Source of the DNA: Sphagnum compactum
Taxonomy: Eukaryota; Bryophyta; Sphagnopsida; Sphagnales
DNA length: 64,000 nucleotides
NCBI GenBank assembly: GCA_965153455.1
Contig: OZ234500.1
Coordinates: 4,216,001-4,280,000 of the forward strand
Direction: 5' to 3'
Part shown: positions 11,932-21,800 of the stretch, piece after piece
How positions within the stretch are numbered: the first letter of the stretch is position 1
How the letters are laid out: each line of letters begins with the position of its first letter
The notes under the pieces: model-generated
The model's input: only the letters and a program-made list of their open reading frames with translations
What the model was told of the DNA's origin: nothing
The model's database searches: none
Position numbers and translations under genes: made by a program

Positions 11932-14558
11932 ATGTCGAAAGGCGAAGTCGACACTCCCAATCAGCATAAGATTTCTATGCCTGCTCGTGAGAACGGCACG
12001 GCCAGGAACAACAACGATGATCATACGAGCAGCAGAACAGACAACAACAATCTCTACATGACCAGTGCGAGTAAAGTCGATGCGTTGGATGCGGGTGCAA
12101 AGTTTGTGCTCGAATCCAAAGGTTCCACACTCTTGCACATGCCCCAAGTACTCCACTGTCTTGAGCTTCACAGCTGTTTTGAGCTCTGCTGTAACCTTGC
12201 TGCTTGTTAAGAACTTGGTCCTCCAGAGAGCTTGTTGTCCAGAAACACTTGCAACTGTGCATGTTCCTTTACTGCTTGCTGAAGGAATTTTCTGGTGCCC
12301 TGCAGGGAACTGGTGGCATGCAGGGTATCATCTCACAGTATCTATTGCAGCTCCGGCGCTTCTGAGCTTGCCATTTGCACTTGATGGGTTGGGTTGGGCA
12401 CCAGGGTTTCTTGTACTAACAATAGCCACTGCTGTCTCCTTCTATGCTTACACTCTCATCTCCAAAGTACTGGAACAAGCTGAATTAGAAGGACATCGCT
12501 TCCTTCGATTCCGGGATGTTGCAGGTTATGTTCTTGGTAAAGAATCAATCCTGCAACCAGACTCGCAATTCTTCTGTACAAAAATCTTTGTATATATATA
12601 TATATCTTCTGTAAATTCTTTGTTTTGCATTCATTCAGTAATAACATGACCATTTACAATATGGTTTCACAAAACCCGCAGCACAGAAAAACCCAAACGC
12701 ACTGCTGCACTGTTGTTGGTGCTGCATTCATAATCAGTAACAGTAGCCATGCATAATCCACTGATTAGGGGTGCTTGAGAAGAATTAGCAGTTGAATCTG
12801 GCCTGCTCTGCAGGAAGGAGATGGGGTTTTTATCCTGTAGGAGCACTTCAAATTGTTGTGTGCCTTGGTGCCGTTGTTGGCAGTACTCTCCTTGGTGGTC
12901 AGAGCATACAGGTAACTATGCAACTTTTTCTTTTCTCTCTAAGGTTTTGTATACCATCTTATGTGCTTGTAATTCATTAAGTCAAGCAGGCAATGTACAT
13001 GGACCACTTGCTCTGTGTGTGCCAGTGATGTCCTATGCTGGGTTTGTTGGTTTTGTGCAGATTATATATCAAATCTACAAACCAAATGGTTCGATGCAGC
13101 TCTATGAGTTTATCATCATCTTTGGGATCCTGATGTTGCTACTCTCGCAGTTACCATCATTCCACTCCTTGCGCCACATCAACTTGGCATCACTTGTGTT
13201 CTGTCTGGGTTTTAGTCTTTGTGTTGTTGGTGGCTCCATATATGTAGGTAGGTACAGACAAGATCTTGTCAATGTATTCTTAAGCATCTGATGAACTTCT
13301 TTCCTCTTGGCCACCAGTGAAGTGTCCAAAGAGGACAACACTCTGACATTGTTTCTTATATTCAATGTGTGTTTCTCATGACAGTGAGTTTTCCTTTGCT
13401 TGCTTTCATTTAGGTCATTCAAAACAAGCACCTGCAAAAAGTTATTCTGTTGAGGGCAGTTCTGTATCTAAAATGTTCACCATTTTCAACTCTTTGGCTA
13501 TTATCATCACAACGTTTGGGAATGGAATCATTCCAGAGATTCAGGTATGGAATCATTCCAGAAATTCAAGTTAGGTCTCTGTGAGGTTTAGCAGATGTGA
13601 ATCTGCACCTTCACTCCTGGTTGTAGGTTAATAGCTCTTTCTTGAGCTGCAATGTACACCCCCATGGTCATGTGATTGACAAGGGGACTTGACTTGATTT
13701 TGATTTGGTTGATTGTTTTGTTTCTTCTCAGGCAACTCTGGCTCCACCGGTATCAGGCAAGATGTTCAAGGGCTTGTTGATCTGCTATGCAGTAGTCATA
13801 TCAACATTCTTTTCTGTAGCAGGTGCTGGATATTGGGCTTTTGGCAATGCATCAGCAGGCAACATCTTTACCAATTTTGCCCCAAGTGGTGGGGTTGCAC
13901 TCATTCCAAACTGGCTGCTATTTCTGGCCAATATGTTTGTCATTGCTGAGCTCTTTGCTGTGGCCCTGGTGAGTATTCAACCCACCCATTTATCAGTGGA
14001 ACTCTTTAAGCCTTTCAACCCTAAATTTGTTGCAGCTGATATTGGATGATCAGTTGTATCATGTATGACTGCTTGAAAGGGTTCAACTCTCATATACCTA
14101 ACAATAAATTTTTAAGCAGGACATCAGGATCACGGGAATGTTTTTTAAACATCTGAAGTACTAATGGTCATCTGTAGGTGTACTCACAACCAACATTTGA
14201 GATCTTTGAAGGTCGCTCCTCGAGTGTTAAAAGTGGCAAGTTCTCTATGCGCAATGTGCTACCACGGCTCATAATTCGGTCACTTTATGTGGCCTTTGCT
14301 ACTCTTATTGCTGCTGCACTTCCCTTCTTTGGTGACATCAATGCTATTATTGGTGCCTTTGGATTCACACCTTTGGATTTTGTCTTGCCATTTGTCCTTT
14401 ACAATGTCACCTTCAAACCCTCGAAATGGACCATAAAATTCTGGCTGAATTATGTGATTATAGTTGTGTTCACTATTGTTGGCCTTATGGGATGCATTTC
14501 AGCTGTCCGCCAAATTGTGTTGGACGCAAGTTCATACAAACTATTCGCTAATGTATAG
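11932..14558 (+). CDS. GAT1: GAT1-like amino acid/GABA transporter, copy 2 (7 exons, 484 aa)
   Basis: AAAP-family permease; same gene model as copy 1. Exons: 11932-12121, 12306-12536, 12814-12911, 13061-13247, 13414-13544, 13732-13968 and 14178-14558, all with GT-AG introns and an unbroken frame. Residues 1-63 form an Asn/Ser-rich cytosolic tail, 64-140 the first helices, 141-173 the short exon 3 with GRRWGFYPVGALQIVV, and 359-484 the last helices ending YKLFANV. Exon 7 differs from copy 1 at 5 of 126 residues and exon 6 at 2 of 79. Compared with recalled Arabidopsis GAT1 (about 450 aa), the N-terminal tail is some 25-30 residues longer. It is probably a functional proton-coupled importer; GABA as substrate is inferred by family. 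Confidence 0.93.
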
Positions 14559-14750
14559 TAAAAATAATTATCGAATTGGTCCTCATTGAACTATCCATTT
14601 CTATTTGAGAAGCAAACAGATTCACATTGAAGGCATACATGCATCACTGGTAGGTGCCCAGCACACTTTGTGATCAATGGATTCAGTCATGAATGATTGA
14701 CTGTTTCTAGAACAATTCGGCAAGTGCAACGGTGGGTCAGCTATAAAGGA

Positions 14751-14756
14751 AATAAA
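14751..14756 (+). terminator. Likely poly(A) signal AATAAA, copy 2
   Basis: It lies 193 bases after the stop, at the position aligned with the AATAAA of copies 1 and 3. Confidence 0.55.
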
Positions 14757-15379
14757 AGTGCAACTTTGAAGCTCTGTGCACACACAATTTGGTACCTTTG
14801 CAGCATGTTGCAATGATGCATGATTTGAATCCAGTTTGTAGTGCAGGGTCAGTTGTAGACATCGTCGAGTCCTATCAATACTGGGGTTCTGAGAATTAGG
14901 ATTGAGTGTAAATCAAGAACTTCCATCAAATAGAGAACCAGCTCCTGCCAGTGACAATCAGGAGGAGAGCACTGTGTCTCTTTTCTGTTTATAACCAGAC
15001 TTGTTATGACAGCTTGTGTCAAATGTAAAATTGGTATGCTGGCAGTTGGAGGTCCTATTCAATGCTACTGAGATATGAATTTTCCCAACCTTGAGCATCA
15101 GATCATTGAATGGAAGATTTTGATTCATGGGTTCTAGACTGACCACTTCCTCCCGCAACCACAAACAGGTCTCTAACTGGAAATTTGTAGTTTCTCTTCA
15201 TACCAGTGGAAGTTTGAGCACTTGAAGGGTCTGAATTTGTTCTTATGCAATGTGCACACCATATTGCTTCTTTGGAATTGAGTCCCTTTGTTTGCTCCTG
15301 TAGCTTCTCAAGAAAGTCCTTTATTGGTAACAACACCCCAAAGAACATGTGCCATTGTAAATATCATATTGCCATAGGA

Positions 15380-16239
15380 TCAACACACCGGAACGCCAAA
15401 AGCTCAGATATAAAATCAGCAAACCATGTTAGTCTTATCCTAATGTTACTATTATTCTGATGTGCTAATACTTCCAACACTCCCTCTGGCACCAGACTTC
15501 ATTGTTCCTAGCTATGTCTCAAGTTAAGCCTTGAGCACATTCTAATGCAGTCCAATTTCGTAGAGGTCAGTTGACCACTATTGTATGATATTTCCCTAAC
15601 TTATTCTAACCAATAGTTTAAATTAGTAAGAGTATTAATAATCTACTTCTAATCTAGTGGGATTTGTTTCTGCTAGTTGTGTGGATTTGAGCTATTCTTG
15701 TGCAATGACTCTGTGAGGTGAGAGATGTTGGTTTGCTAGTGAAGCTTTGATCAACCTGCAGTTTGTCAAACTTGTCAAAACAACCAATCATTCTATTATC
15801 AACTGTTGATGGTGTAGAAATTTCAGTAGTCAATGGTCTTACTAAAAACTTTCTTATGGCTGAAACTAGTTGTGTATTGTAACCCCTTCCTATTGATTCA
15901 CTTGTATTAACTCAAATCACTCGTGTAAGAGCTTCGTGGAAGCAACTAACCAGTGGGTAATTTTTCAATTTGTCAAACTTGCTGTTCCAAGATATAAAGT
16001 TCAATTCTTGCATCAAAATCTTAGACATGTACCTCTTTGTTCTTTGTTATCATCATGAGATTACTCCCTTTGGAGTTTTTCTCTCTGAAGATATGATTGC
16101 CCTTCAGACTTTACTAACTTTTAGATTTGAAGATTCATATATTGATATTAGAACATGCTTTGGCGGGAGTATCATGGTAGCATTGTTGCATCTTCTCCAT
16201 CCTGTACATCAAATCTGCCTGGATTCTGCAACTTTTGCC
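15380..16239. other. Unit 2-specific segment, possible copia 3' terminal region
   Basis: It begins where unit 2 stops matching units 1 and 3 and ends where the shared copia tail starts. A minus-strand copia element would carry its 3' LTR here. However, I could not find a matching second LTR at 21.3-22.3 kb, so this is positional inference only. No gene is seen. Confidence 0.3.
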
Positions 16240-16359
16240 ACACATACACCTCTTCAAACATCTCAACAATTCTTGATGATAAGACATCCTTCAGCTACTT
16301 AGTTGATAGTACAATGTCAAAATTTCCTATTTCACCCAGCATTCATTGAGCAGCATGAT

Positions 16360-16690
16360 TTACCCATCCTAGTGGTTTAGTTAGTAAATCCATCACTTGA
16401 TGTCTGGTTGGAATATACATAGCATAAGGTCTCATGCTTAGTCATTTCCTTGATATAATGATGTTCCAATTTTATATGTTTTGTCCTTGCATGCATGATT
16501 GGATTTCTAACTAATTTGATGCTACTTTTGGTAATTGCAAAATAGCTCAGTGGAGCATTGTCTCTCATTTCTAGTTCACTTAGAAACTATCTCATATGTA
16601 CAATACACTTTGTTGATTTTTCGCATTGCCTTGTTTTCAGCCTCGATGGTTGAAAGAGCTACGAGGGGTTGTGACTAGTTCATTGCACAC
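16360..16690 (-). pseudogene. copia RNase H remnant
   Basis: Minus-strand reading gives VALSTIEAENKAM at about 16640-16685, matching copia VALSSTEAEYMA with the catalytic-region Glu kept. Further on it gives SIKLVRNPIMHARTKHIKL and HHYIKE (16377-16568), the classic copia NPxxHxRTKHI block. Stops and a frameshift separate the blocks. It is paralogous to the fragment at 8275-8632. Confidence 0.88.
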
Positions 16691-16699
16691 TCTCCAAGT

Positions 16700-17240
16700 T
16701 TGAGTAGTATTCCTATAGTTGAACACCTTGTGTTTAATCTTTTGCTCAATTGACATTTGCATGTCTTGTGAGCATTGGAGCAACTATACTAGGCCCTTGG
16801 TGCCTACTCAAGTCCATACAACACCTTATGAAGTTTGCACACTTTATTTTCACTCCCATTTACAACAAATCCTTTTGGTTGTGTTACATGTACACTTCCT
16901 CTTCAAGATTCTAGTGCAAGAATGCAATCTTCACATCAAGGTGTTTGATCCTCCAATGCCTTTGAGTAGCACTAGCTATCACACTTAAAATTGTAGCCTA
17001 CTTGACTACTAGTGTAAATGTTTTGTTGTAATCCATTCCTTCTTGTTGTTTATCCCTTCAAACTAAACTACACTTCAAAAATTTCAATGATGTCAAAGAG
17101 CCCACCTTGTCTTTGAAATCCCACTTGGTTGTTAGTGGTTTCTTTCCAAATTTGACAATTTGACAAGCTCCCACATTGAATTTCTTTGAAATGACTCAAT
17201 ATCTTTAGCCATAGCATCTCTCAAACCTTCACAAGCATTT
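16700..17240 (-). pseudogene. copia reverse transcriptase N-terminal remnant
   Basis: Minus-strand reading gives VCKLHKVLYGLE-stop-APRA near 16800-16850, equivalent to the copia VxxLxKALYGLKQAPRAWY motif with a stop in place of Gln. Near 17020-17130 it gives WDFKDKVGS followed by QEGMDYNKTF, matching the WVFKxK and KEGIDYEETFAP segments. The palm YVDD box is absent. Confidence 0.85.
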
Positions 17241-17719
17241 GCTTCCTAGCAAAGCAAGAAGGTTCATTAATTGCCACTACCATAATTGTCACATAATCTT
17301 ACAATCTTGTTAATGATTTCCAATCTTGTATTGGGTATTGATGGTTGCCTATGGATATTGGCTCTTGATCCATAGGATCTCGTTGTCTTCTATGATGTAT
17401 CTTACATGTGACCAAAACTCTTTCAATATCAATTTCTTCCATGTTGTCAAGAGGTAAATTTTGATTATTGGAAATTTTCCAATTGACTTCTCAAGCACAA
17501 TTTCGAACTCTTGAATTCAAAGATTCAATGAACTAATCATGTTTTCGATTATATGGACCTACTTATTTCTATTTGTTGTTTAATTGAATGATAAATCTAT
17601 AACTTTTTGTTTTATTATCAATCATTGAAACACATTGTGTCCTTTTTTCATTGGACTCAAAAATGATTGTTGTTTTCTGTGACTACATCTATAATTACTT
17701 AATCACATAAATCATTAAG

Positions 17720-19140
17720 TAAAGGCAAAGGATATCATCATGTCACATGGCATCATAGTCTTGTGACTATAGTCAATATGACTACTTGTTGGTAAAGACA
17801 AGTGGCAACAACAATTAGTTCTCATTGCATGATTAATAATGAACGTTTACATCTCTAAATTAAAAAAATATCAAACAGAAACTTGACACATGAGTGCAAT
17901 AGAACACAATACATGTGACTATTAAATGAACATTGGGTGATATTGCAATTATAGGTCCCTAATTATCAAATAATATATTAACACATGGCATCACAAAAGA
18001 AATTGAAAAACCCAAATATGCATTGTAGGGACCAATATTATCATAACACACGACAACAACAACTAGTCCCCATTACATAACTAATAGTGAATGTTTGCAT
18101 TTCCTAGTGAAGAAATATCATAGAACACAATACATGTAACTAATACGTTGCAATTATAAATCTTTGTTATTTAATGATAAATTCATAGATGGCATCATAG
18201 ACATTATGATGTAAACGTAATCTAAGTAGCCCTTAGGTAAGCCTTTTGGTAACTAAATAATCCTTAGGTAGCTTACTTTAAATAACCCCTAAGTAAATGT
18301 TTAGATAGTTCAGGTAATTAAGTTGAATAGGTCATTTAGGTAGTTCAGAAATATTGTTTATTAAAACGTGATTATTTTATATGTTACATAAAAAAGTTGG
18401 TGCAATGGTAAAAACTTTGCCTTTCAACATGGAGGTGAAAAGTTCAAATCCTTGTTCTTGCAACTTATCTAACTTAGATTAAGTTAGGTAATTGACATGG
18501 TTAATTTTGGTTAAGATGTGTAGGCTATGCCACCTAGGCTCCTACTTAGATTATATTTAAAACCTAGGCAACTTAGACTAGGTGGCTTAACTTACATAGT
18601 TTAAGTAACATATGTTAATCTAGTTAACCTAACTAACTTAGGTTTCAACGTGTAATCATGTATGCCATGTTTTGGTGTAATGAATTGACCTAAACATTTA
18701 CATACTTATTAGCCTTTAACATGCAATAAAATATTGACACTTGTGGATTTTACACGTAATTCATTCTTGGTTATGTGTGAATCATAGCTGAACATATGTG
18801 GATTTTTTTTTGGACACATGTCACTTTTACAAAAAGGCATAATTTATAACACGTAGTCAAGTAAATGATTAGGTTGACATGACATCCACATCATTTTACA
18901 TTTTACACATCACACCTTGGAAAATTTATGACAAGAAATTTCAATATTATCACAAAATAGAAAAGGCTAATTGATAATACGATTGGCCTTTGCAACTAGA
19001 TGCCACATCATTGTCCTTTGCAACTAAGTGGATGAAATAACATGGGTTTTACAACTCATAAGTTGTTACTTGCATTTGTCTTTTGCAATTAATATTCAAT
19101 TGCAAATGGAAATTGCAAAACCCAAAATGTGTTATAGTGC
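17720..19140. repeat. Dispersed repeat nested in the copia element
   Basis: Closely related to 36730-39005, and present inside the copia coding order between RT and integrase, so it inserted later. The first part is itself duplicated: 17800-18030 and 18045-18200 align with each other. The motif AAAACCCAAA-TGCATTG recurs at about 18005-18030 and 19118-19138. A stretch rich in TAGGTAA-type words follows at 18220-18620. No coding capacity was seen, so it is a non-autonomous element. Confidence 0.65.
18395..18455 (+). repeat. tRNA-like pol III promoter within the nested repeat (SINE-like)
   Basis: TTGGTGCAATGGTAA (18396-18410) resembles an A box and AGTTCAAATCC (18441-18451) a B box, about 30 bases apart as in tRNA genes and plant SINE heads. 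The related copy at 37274-37331 keeps the A box but has a worn B box. It cannot fold as a full tRNA, so I call it a SINE-type head and not a tRNA gene. Confidence 0.45.
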
Positions 19141-19259
19141 ATACCTTATTAATATAATTTTGATTGATTTAAACTCTAGTATAAAATACATGCACATAAG
19201 CTAAACTACTTAATTTTTAAAGACGTCACATTTAGTTGAGATATTAATTAATATCTTTC

Positions 19260-19750
19260 TTAAAGAAAAATGCCATTTTTTTCTTCGTTGGACATCAATT
19301 TAACAAATAGGTCCTAGCATGTTCCTTGCTTCATCTGATAAATAATTTGGCATGCCATTCTTTAAACACATGTTATGATCCTTTTTTAAAATTGAAAAAT
19401 TCTTTCACTTAGAAACACCATTTTGACCTAATGATTTAGTGTGTGTTAATGACATTCAATTACATTTCTTTCAAAGTATAGATTAAATTTTCTTTAAAAA
19501 AATTTCACCCCCACAATCAATGTTGAGTGTTTTGATTCTTTTTCTTGCCTCATTTTCAAATAATTCTTTTCGAAACTACTTAAATTTGTTAAATGTTTCA
19601 AAAAAATTATTTATTGACATAGACCCAAGTTTATCTTCAAAAAATCATAAATAATTGTCAAAAAGTACCAATGATTATTGAGCGACTCCAATATTAATGA
19701 ATTGAAATGTGTCAAATATTTAACAATACAATATCTTATACCACAACAAT
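19260..19750 (-). pseudogene. copia integrase core remnant
   Basis: Minus-strand fragments in changing frames read YFLTIIYDFLKINLGLC, like copia YFVTFIDDYSRKTWVY, then IKTLNIDCGGEIF, like IKTLRSDNGGEF with one catalytic Asp kept. Next comes HTKSLGQNGVSK, like TPxQNGVAERKN, and finally a MPNYLSDEARNM-like run corresponding to LPxxFWxEAVNxA. Several frameshifts and stops are present. Confidence 0.8.
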
Positions 19751-20099
19751 TTTAGATTCCATCAATATCATCCATATTGTGTCTTGTGTATAGTAAAATA
19801 AGATTAGATAAGGGAGTACATAAAAGGTTGATGTTGTGACAATACTTTGTTACACTTAAATTTTTTTGAACCCCTTCAAGCTTGTTTTATTATTAAATAA
19901 TTGTTGCAAACTTCACAATATCGAGCTAGTTGTAGAAATCCTAAGGTTCATACACTAGAGAAGTACTCATGTAAAGTACGATAATTTAGGTGCTTAAATT
20001 TTGGTGTCAAATTCATGAATCTCCTTTTTTTTTCCACAACATTTATTAAGACATACTAATTTTGTAGAATTTCTTTCTCTTTGCATGTCTAGTATGTAA

Positions 20100-20400
20100 A
20101 GACTATTTCCTTTTTGTGTGGGTTGCATTCCCTACAATCTTCCCTAGACTTTCTTCTGACAAGATCCAACATTTTTTTCTTATGAACACCAAAATGTAGC
20201 TTTCATCTAAAAATTGTCCCAATGGCAATATATTCTTAACTAAATTTGGCACATGAAGAACAATGGTCTTTGTTTCTTTGTCCAATAGATGCAATGATGC
20301 AAGGTCCTTGTCTTTTATAATATGGTCCTCTCCACCAATAACTGGCTTTGGCCTTGTTGTCAACTTCAATGAATGAACCTACTTTTCTTTTTATCATTTC
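20100..20400 (-). pseudogene. copia gag-pol linker / protease-side remnant
   Basis: An 88-codon minus-strand open piece reads LHVPNLVKNILPLGQFLDE followed by YILVFIRKKCWIL. This matches the conserved copia stretch LHVPxLxKNLLSVGQLLD...V.F....C.I downstream of the protease active site. The active-site DSG was not located. Confidence 0.85.
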
Positions 20401-20639
20401 AAATTTTGCCTAGTTGCTTACCTCAATGAATGAACCTACTTTTCTTCTATCACTTATGACATGGTTAATGACACTTGAATCAAGATATTAGTTTGATTAT
20501 TATTTCTTTTCATGATAAGTAAGGACATTTCAAAGACCTTTGCAATGAATATACATGTACAATCCTTCATAGTCAATAGTGGAATCTCTTTTAGTGTCAT
20601 TTACATTATTCATTGATTTATTCTTAGAGCTTAAGCTCA

Positions 20640-21280
20640 CTTTTCCTTTTAGCTTCATATTTCAATATGAATTTTTTTGTGCAAAATGACCTTCATTGTC
20701 ACAAACATAACATAAGCCACATTGTGGCTTCTTGTTTGAATAGTGTGTTGTTCCTAAGATTGGTCACACTTTAACCTAGAACTAATGTTTTACTTTTTAA
20801 TTCCTCAAATCAAAATTTTTTCTTCATCTAGACAACATGTTTAATTACTTTTATGTTATTTTTTGTATAACAACTTGTCAACAAGTCTGTCAAATGGTGG
20901 CAAAATATCACTAGGTGTGATTGATAGGATCGAAATTCATAACTTGAAGGCAGGAGATTAAACAATGCATGGACCAATATATTATCAATCAAAACTTCTC
21001 CCACTACAACCAAGTTGGTCTTGATTTGCTTAATCTCTTAATGAAATTGGTCATGGATGATCCTTAATACACTTCCATCTTCTAAAGTTTTGAATACAAA
21101 TTTAGCTTCTTCATGGCATTTTGCATCTCAAACATGTGCCATCCAATGTTGGGAACCTCAAAGGTCCCTTTTCCACGAAGAAGATCATAATTCATTAACA
21201 GAACAAACACCTTGTTCACCTTCAATCTCATGGTGGTGAATTGTGATTGTGTCACTATTAACCCTTTCATCATCGTAGGC
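20640..21280 (-). pseudogene. copia gag remnant with worn zinc knuckle
   Basis: Minus-strand pieces: MQNAMKKLNLYSKL (end of 21082-21273), then NLLPSSYEF (20828-21013), matching the gag L..LP.SY.F motif. Near 20690-20720 is CYVCDNEGHFAQKN, a CX2CX4HX4C zinc knuckle whose last Cys is replaced by Asn. Frames are broken between the pieces. Confidence 0.8.
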
Positions 21281-21399
21281 CATTGGGTTGGATTTAGTGG
21301 ATTATATCAAGCTAATTAAATCAACTAATTTGATAATAATAAATGAACAATGGTACTCAACATTGGTTACTTGGTGACTAGATGAATCCTTTAGAACAA

Positions 21400-21800
21400 T
21401 GTGATTGTTTGGATAAAACTTTTAGTTGTAATGCAATTTTTTTGTAGATCTACATTCCTTGACCTTTGAGCTTTACAAATACATATTTCATTTGGGAGTG
21501 CAAAATGAATTATTTTGCAAAACAACAATGGAACCCATAATAGATTTGAATCAATATCAAAGGTGTAAGTCAAACAATGTCCCTTTAAAACATAATGTGG
21601 TTTTCCCTATGATGCTATGCCTTGGATCATGGCACATGACACATGTGCGAGATAAACTTTATCCTTCATTTCAATGCAAAATATATGAAAATGCAATGAA
21701 AGTCTTGTTTAAGATCAATTTTGCTTGTAACTATTGATGAGTTAGGATGCAAATGAACTAAAAAAGCCTTTGGGTCTTGATGTAACCGAAACATATCATT
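21400..21800. repeat. Dispersed repeat flanking copia gag (matches 35515-35895)
   Basis: It shares many blocks, in the same orientation, with 35515-35895: TAGATCTAC...CCTTGACCTTTGAGC, ACATTTCATTTGGGA, CATGACACATGTG, TTGATGAGTTAGG and AGCCTTTGGGT. It lies just upstream of gag in the minus-strand sense, where a 5' LTR or untranslated leader would be. The distant copy may therefore be a solo fragment of the same copia family. Confidence 0.6.

Larger units (their letters stand above)
9945..16600 (+). repeat. Tandem unit 2 (leader, GAT1-like gene, 3' flank, copia tail)
   Basis: Second direct copy of the gene block. It matches unit 1 from the hairpin repeats through the 3' flank. Within the 3' flank, similarity to units 1 and 3 breaks at about 15380, where the other two units share a further 150 bases (CATAGTAGTAGAAGTCC onward) that is missing here. 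It resumes against unit 1 at about 16240 in copia sequence. So 15380-16240 is specific to this unit and may be copia 3' terminal sequence. Confidence 0.8.
16240..21290 (-). mobile_element. Decayed Ty1/copia retrotransposon
   Basis: On the minus strand the order gag, protease-side region, integrase, reverse transcriptase, RNase H runs from high to low coordinates, as in Ty1/copia. Pieces are recognisable but broken by stops and frameshifts. A younger repeat is nested at about 17720-19140, inside or beside the integrase. The gap between the YGLKQAPRA-like motif and the RNase H motif is only about 120 bases, against many hundreds in an intact element, so most of the RT palm including YVDD has been deleted. 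LTRs were not found. The element is inactive. Confidence 0.85.

Noticed and set aside
12121-12305. Reading straight through the first intron of the transporter copies (frames ending ...CCNLAAC)
   Set aside because: A GT-AG intron at the same place in all three copies joins ESKG to WWHAGYH as in the GAT1 family; the read-through frames are artefacts.
18395-18455. Possible tRNA gene
   Set aside because: A- and B-box-like words are present, but no acceptor stem or full cloverleaf is evident, and the sequence belongs to a dispersed repeat.
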